From Siphonodentalium dalli (Eukaryota > Mollusca > Scaphopoda > Gadilida > Siphonodentaliidae), in NCBI GenBank assembly GCA_032622095.1, contig CP136067.1, positions 128,295,990 to 128,359,989 of the forward strand: DNA of 64,000 nucleotides, read 5' to 3'. The notes under the pieces are model-generated. The model was not told the origin of the DNA, ran no database searches, and was given only the letters and a program-made list of their open reading frames with translations. Numbering within the stretch: position 1 is the stretch's first letter; every line of letters starts with the position of its first letter. Both the position numbers and the translations under genes were made by a program. Positions 59,620-64,000 of the stretch are shown here, piece by piece.

Positions 59620-60499
59620 GTGAGTAAATTGGTTACATGTAGTGTGAGTACACAAACAAATACTGTCTACTATTGTCGAGAGAACATGACATAATTAACC
59701 CGGATACAGTATAAAACACTACAAACTTCTTTGTGAGTCTCTAAAATATTGAGTATTTATCGAATTTGTCAGGTAATATTTGATACTGCAAACTCACTAT
59801 TTCGTTAGTTTGAACTGAAAAGTTACACGTTATCATTCATCATCAAATGACCGGGCCATTTATCAACAATTAGTTTAGTAATTCAAAGTATTATATATAA
59901 ATTCAAAATAGCAATCACAATAAAAAAAAAACAGCAAACACAAAACAAACAAACAATGCGATGACGTAATTTAGTGCCAATTCGACGGTGAAAATAGATA
60001 GCGACGATTAGTTTTGATAAATAGATGAAATATTGGGACGCGTGACAATGGTTGAGATTGATATCGGTTGAATTGACATGTTACACATGTGTCCGACCGA
60101 TTGGACGCGTGGATTATCAATGGTCAGAAACGACCATGAAAATACTCTCATCTTAGTATGTGACTATCACTATGCCCTCATTGGATACAATTGTGTTATG
60201 TCCCTCGAATAAGGTAGTTATTTTTTTGTTTTAGAAATTACCGACTAAATTTTGGGATCAATCATTGAATCAAACTTTGCTTCTGTGTTATGGACGAATT
60301 TGCTTGGACGCCAGGGTGAAAAGATGTGGCGTCGGCTTTTCTAAGAACAAAGGAGTCTAAATTTCTGGTCATGAAGAAACTATTTATGCTACTGAAAAAA
60401 ACTAGGCAAGGCAAGGGGCATAACTAAGTCCGAAATGTTCAGACCAGACCCAAAGTTACATTTTGACAGAACTTTCCCATAATGTATGATATTTTCAAA
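59620..60499. other. Presumed first intron of copy 4; no further exon seen
   Basis: AT-rich. No coding match was recognised. Confidence 0.45.
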
Positions 60500-61015
60500 A
60501 GATAGCTAAAAATACTTGTTAATATCTGTTTTAGTTGGGCTTAACCGTTAAATAGCACCTCCGAACAAATTACAATCAAAGGTCCATAACTCTGGTAACA
60601 ATATGTGGCCATTTGCAAATTCGTTTTATAAACTCCCCCATGTGAACTCTCATACCAAACTATTTCAAATCCGTTGACAACTTTTCGTGTTCTGTGTGTT
60701 AGAAATAAACCCTGGACAACTGTTTTGGGTGCTTAGCGCCAATACATTAGAGCCACCGGCCGTAACTCGCTTAAAATATCCGGCCGGTGTCGGTATTCAT
60801 TGTATGAACTCACATGACAAAACTGTACGAAATAACTCCCCATGTCAATCCAAGGGCCGTAACGCTGGTGGCAGTGTCCGACCGAGCCTAATTGTTGAAC
60901 TCATATACCAAAACACTTAAATATTGTTCGAAATAACATCGGAAAAAACTGTTCGGGACGGACAGACAGACGGACTGGCAGACAGACGGAACCTATTGTT
61001 ATATCCCCCGCCTAA
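60500..61015. repeat. Probable non-autonomous dispersed element
   Basis: Repeated phrases (GGTCCATAACTCTGGTAACA, GGCCGTAACGCTGGT; TGAACTCTCATACCAAA, TGAACTCATATACCAAAA) end in a GGACAGACAGACGGACTGG tract. This is the layout of widespread marine-invertebrate repeats. The ends were not defined. Confidence 0.5.
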
Positions 61016-61213
61016 ATGTCTTCGGATTGGGGATGAAAACAACGGATTTAGATCGAAACAATATCTGAATCAACCATTATAGTAACCCGGGCTGACGAAT
61101 GATCTCCCTTACATTTATGAAAGCGTGTAGCAGGGGTACGTTTGCGTAATCAGCTATTTTATTTTTTAGCGCCAAGATACATATGGCTATATTCTGGTTG
61201 ATACTATAAAGTT

Positions 61214-61374
61214 ATTATACAATGTTGTGTACAGTATGTGTTTTTCTTGTACGAGTCCAGGTTGTGGTGAAAGGTCATATTGGACGAGACACGCAGTGTC
61301 GAGTCCAATATGACTTTTCTCCAAAACCTGGACGAGTACAAGAAAAACTCATACTGTACACACCATTGTATAAT
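61214..61374. mobile_element. Long hairpin (MITE-like), 79-bp arms, 3-base loop
   Basis: 61214-61292 pairs with 61296-61374 with about nine mismatches. The loop is GCA. A GAGTCCAATATGAC word of the hairpin recurs at 61667-61697, outside it. Confidence 0.88.
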
Positions 61375-62043
61375 GATATTTTTATTGTATGTTTATCAAA
61401 ATTTTGGGAATAAAACTTTAGTGGTTACTTTTGGTATTTGTCGGCACTCAATTCTCTATAAAAGCCTGTATTTTGATCATCAGAAAGCATGATTTGGAAC
61501 AGTAAACACGGAAATAATAAAAAAAAAAACTCAACGCGGAAGTGAAACGTCTGCTAAATCCACCAGTGTTGCGCGCGCATCACAATTTCACCGATTCATT
61601 TCGCAATAGTTAATTTGTGACGTCACATAATCCCGATAAAAAAAGTAATATTGCACACTTGGGACTCCAATATGACAATCTGGAGTCCAATATGACTTTG
61701 TCCCGGATTATCACGTGGTAGCTTTTACCCAATCAGAAATAGTGTTAAGGGATGGATGATAATATATTTTATTATAAGAGTGTGTAAGATATGAAATGGT
61801 ATCCCATCCATCGCGCATGTTTAATGATTTCTCATATAAACATCATATTTGAAATAAGTTAAAATAACGCTCTTTATTTTTTACATGAAGATAACAAAAT
61901 AACGCTCTTTATTATATACTTTATGATTCAGCTTTGCCACGTCTCAATCAATATTTAAAAACAACTATTACTAATAGCTCCGATATATAAAGGGTGGGTT
62001 CCTCGAATCAAATCAAATATTTTCACACCCACAGCTGAAGACA
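61375..62043. other. No gene recognised
   Basis: Two GACTCCAATATGAC-type words (61665-61700), related to the adjacent hairpin. Nothing else. Confidence 0.45.
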
Positions 62044-63085
62044 TCTGTATCTATATTGGCGAATATCTGTCTTTCTGTGTTCTATAGAAATTCTTGGACG
62101 ACCATCTAGATGAAACGAAGGAGGTCTAACGGGGTTATACGTTTTACGTGATACATGTAGATAATGGTGCGGGTTATAATGTTCAAAAGTGACGCTGTTG
62201 TTGTCGGGGAGGGGCAGAAAGGGGGAGGGACATCAGTTGTGTGTGTCTCCGATTGCCTCCAAACATATATAATCAGCCCCATGATGTAAGGAATCTAATG
62301 GTGTGGTTTAGATATGTCAAAAGTGGCGCCGTTGGAGTCAGGGATGCACGGAATGGGAGAGGGGCACAGAAATTGCTAAAATATTTTAGCGCAAATTTCC
62401 ACCAAATTGAATCATTCTACTCCATGACAAAAGGAATCTAATTGTGTGATTTAAAGACGCCAAATTGGTGCCGTTTGGATGAGAGATGGGGGGCAGAAAT
62501 TTGAGAATAATTTCTTTAGTCGCCGATTGCCATAAAACTTATACATAATTATCCCCATGTTATCAGGAATATAATGGTGTGGCTTAAAGCTGTCAAAAGT
62601 GGCGTCGTTCGAGTCACTGGTCCACTGAAGGGGAGAGGGCACCCAAATTGATACACATAATTTTTAGCGTCGATTTCCACCAAATGGTACACATTCTTAT
62701 CCATGGTAAGAGGAATATAATCGTGCTATTTAAAGACGCCATATTGGTGCCGCTTGCGAAAGATGGGGGGGGGGCTAAATTTTAATAAAATTTGTTTAGT
62801 CGCCGATTAGCACCAAACTTATGAATAATCATCTCCACGATATCAGGAGTCTAATTGCGTGGTTTAAATATGTCAACAGTCGAAGGTGATAGCGACACCA
62901 AAATTTTATATACCCTGTGTGTTTAACGCCGATTTCAAACATATTGATACTTATTGTGCTCCGTGATACGAGGAATCAAATCGTTTAAATACACCATTTG
63001 GTACCGTTTTTGGTGAGAGATGGGGGGCTTTAACTTTTATGCGAATTTGTTTACTCGCCAATTTCCATCATAAGTGGCGCCGCAT
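62044..63085 (+). mobile_element. Second Helitron-family copy, 3' end missing
   Basis: It starts TCTGTATCTATATTGGCGAA after an A, then a shortened GTCT tract, then GTGTTCTATAGAAATTC as at 22626. Alternating type A and B units follow at about 62248, 62389, 62519, 62668, 62800, 62927 and 63056. No hairpin plus CTAG end was found, so it is truncated on the right. Confidence 0.75.
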
Positions 63086-63420
63086 CACCCCCGCTAGAGA
63101 TCGTGATAGTGAGGGAGGATTACCAAAACTGATAGGCCATACACTTCGCACTTCACATACCATCTATTTTCACCACTTTTCCCCATTGCAATCTGCCAAT
63201 TGTACCACAGTTAAAATAACGAGTCATGATAGCTAGGCACCACTCTATTTTCCGTCACAGTCCTTATCGAGAATCGAACAAGGACAAACAGGGATAAACT
63301 GACTGAGAAAGATGAAATATACTTTAAATACATCGAGAATGGCACAATTTACGCCTTACATACCGAATAATGACACGAAACGCACCCCCATATATGTTGG
63401 ATAAACTCCCCACCCCCCAC
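63086..63420. other. No gene recognised
   Basis: Nothing identifiable. Confidence 0.4.
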
Positions 63421-63807
63421 AACAGGAGAAATAACTAAACATAGATATGAATTTAGAAACCGTAGTTACGTTCGAACTTTTACCCCTGGTTCTCAACACA
63501 CAAACTGTAGTTTCTTCCCTTCAATGGGTTCGATCTGTCTGGACAAAGTAGCTCAACAATGTACTTCCATCTCCATACTTTCAAATATTGTAAACCCATA
63601 CTGAAGACATTGAGACCAGAAGAAGAAGATAACATTTTACAGAATAGACCCCGAAACAGATGTAGTGATTTGAACGGAGACAAACTAAAAAAATATATAA
63701 CAAAAAATCCCAAATGTAACTGTGGATACAAAATCGAAGATGCTGATCATTTTCTATTTACTTGTCCTTTTTATTTAAATGAAAGAGCTATACTGGAAGA
63801 AAAATAG
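63421..63807 (+). pseudogene. Retrotransposon C-terminal fragment (zinc-binding, RVT-associated)
   Basis: The frame 63559-63807 ends NPKCNCGYKIEDADHFLFTC, then PFYLNER and a stop. C-x-C followed by H...C (DADHFLFTCPFY) is the zinc-binding tail after reverse transcriptase in many LINEs. It differs from the GDEY-type domain elsewhere in this window, so a second LINE family is likely. The 5' part is missing. Confidence 0.6.
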
Positions 63808-64000
63808 CTGGCATTGGACTACATATTGTCCATTCTGCAGCTTTATTTTGCGGATCACCACTGATTTTCTTTTCACAGCTGTTACAGCAATACACTATAT
63901 CGTCTCACCGTTTTTGTAATGATAATATCCATTGCTATAGTAACCAATAATTGATTCTACATAATCACATGCATTACCTGCATACTTTGTACGATGACTC
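63808..64000. other. Window end, nothing recognised
   Basis: AT-rich sequence without feature. Confidence 0.4.

Noticed and set aside
1-64000. CRISPR arrays, rRNA genes, bacterial operons, integrated virus structural genes
   Set aside because: No regularly spaced identical repeats with unique spacers, no rRNA-like conserved blocks, and no ribosome-binding-site-led gene runs or capsid/envelope-like frames were seen.

Overview
This AT-rich window comes from an animal nuclear genome, most likely a marine invertebrate. A mollusc or another lophotrochozoan is my guess. The reasons are a split gene with a textbook 5' splice site, a tRNA-derived SINE, several LINE fragments, and a mix of Ngaro-type retrotransposon, Helitron, CACTA-like, Harbinger-like and TTAA-type elements. 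No bacterial operon, rRNA, CRISPR array or free-standing tRNA gene was seen. The species call is inference only.

Left third (1-21.2 kb). After a short tandem array (1416-1751) and a small hairpin (2964-3046), a nearly complete Ngaro-like tyrosine-recombinase retrotransposon fills 4864-13675. It has the order A1 - gag - RT/RNase H - recombinase - B1 - A2 - minisatellite - B2, with A and B being long split direct repeats. The recombinase carries a frameshift and a stop, so this copy looks dead, although its repeats differ little and the insertion is fairly young. Two diverged copies of an unrelated dispersed repeat lie on either side of it. At 17.9 kb comes the first exon of a secreted PAN/Apple-like protein. 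Just downstream, a LINE is split by a 1.24 kb foldback element whose arms are minisatellites.

Middle (21.5-36.1 kb). A Harbinger-like element with perfect 42-bp terminal inverted repeats and a TAA duplication (21541-26264) contains an 80-bp-arm hairpin, a roughly 62-bp satellite, and a 2.8 kb Helitron inserted exactly between A and T in that satellite. A CACTA-like element (31586-36118) follows. Next to it lies a near-identical 141-bp inverted duplication that carries part of a membrane-protein reading frame.

Right part (36-64 kb). Here there are broken LINE pieces, mostly 3' ends that share a Cys-rich C-terminal domain, a SINE, a TTAA-flanked element, two more long hairpins, an alternating 33-bp minisatellite and a second, truncated Helitron relative.

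The only host gene family I can support is the PAN-like exon. It occurs four times (17.9, 40.4, 42.7 and 59.3 kb), and related promoter or intron sequence also accompanies the copies. Only the first copy is open from start codon to splice donor. One is 5'-truncated, one has a 1-bp deletion, and one has lost its start codon and gained a stop. This looks like a birth-and-death gene cluster that mobile DNA has since broken up.
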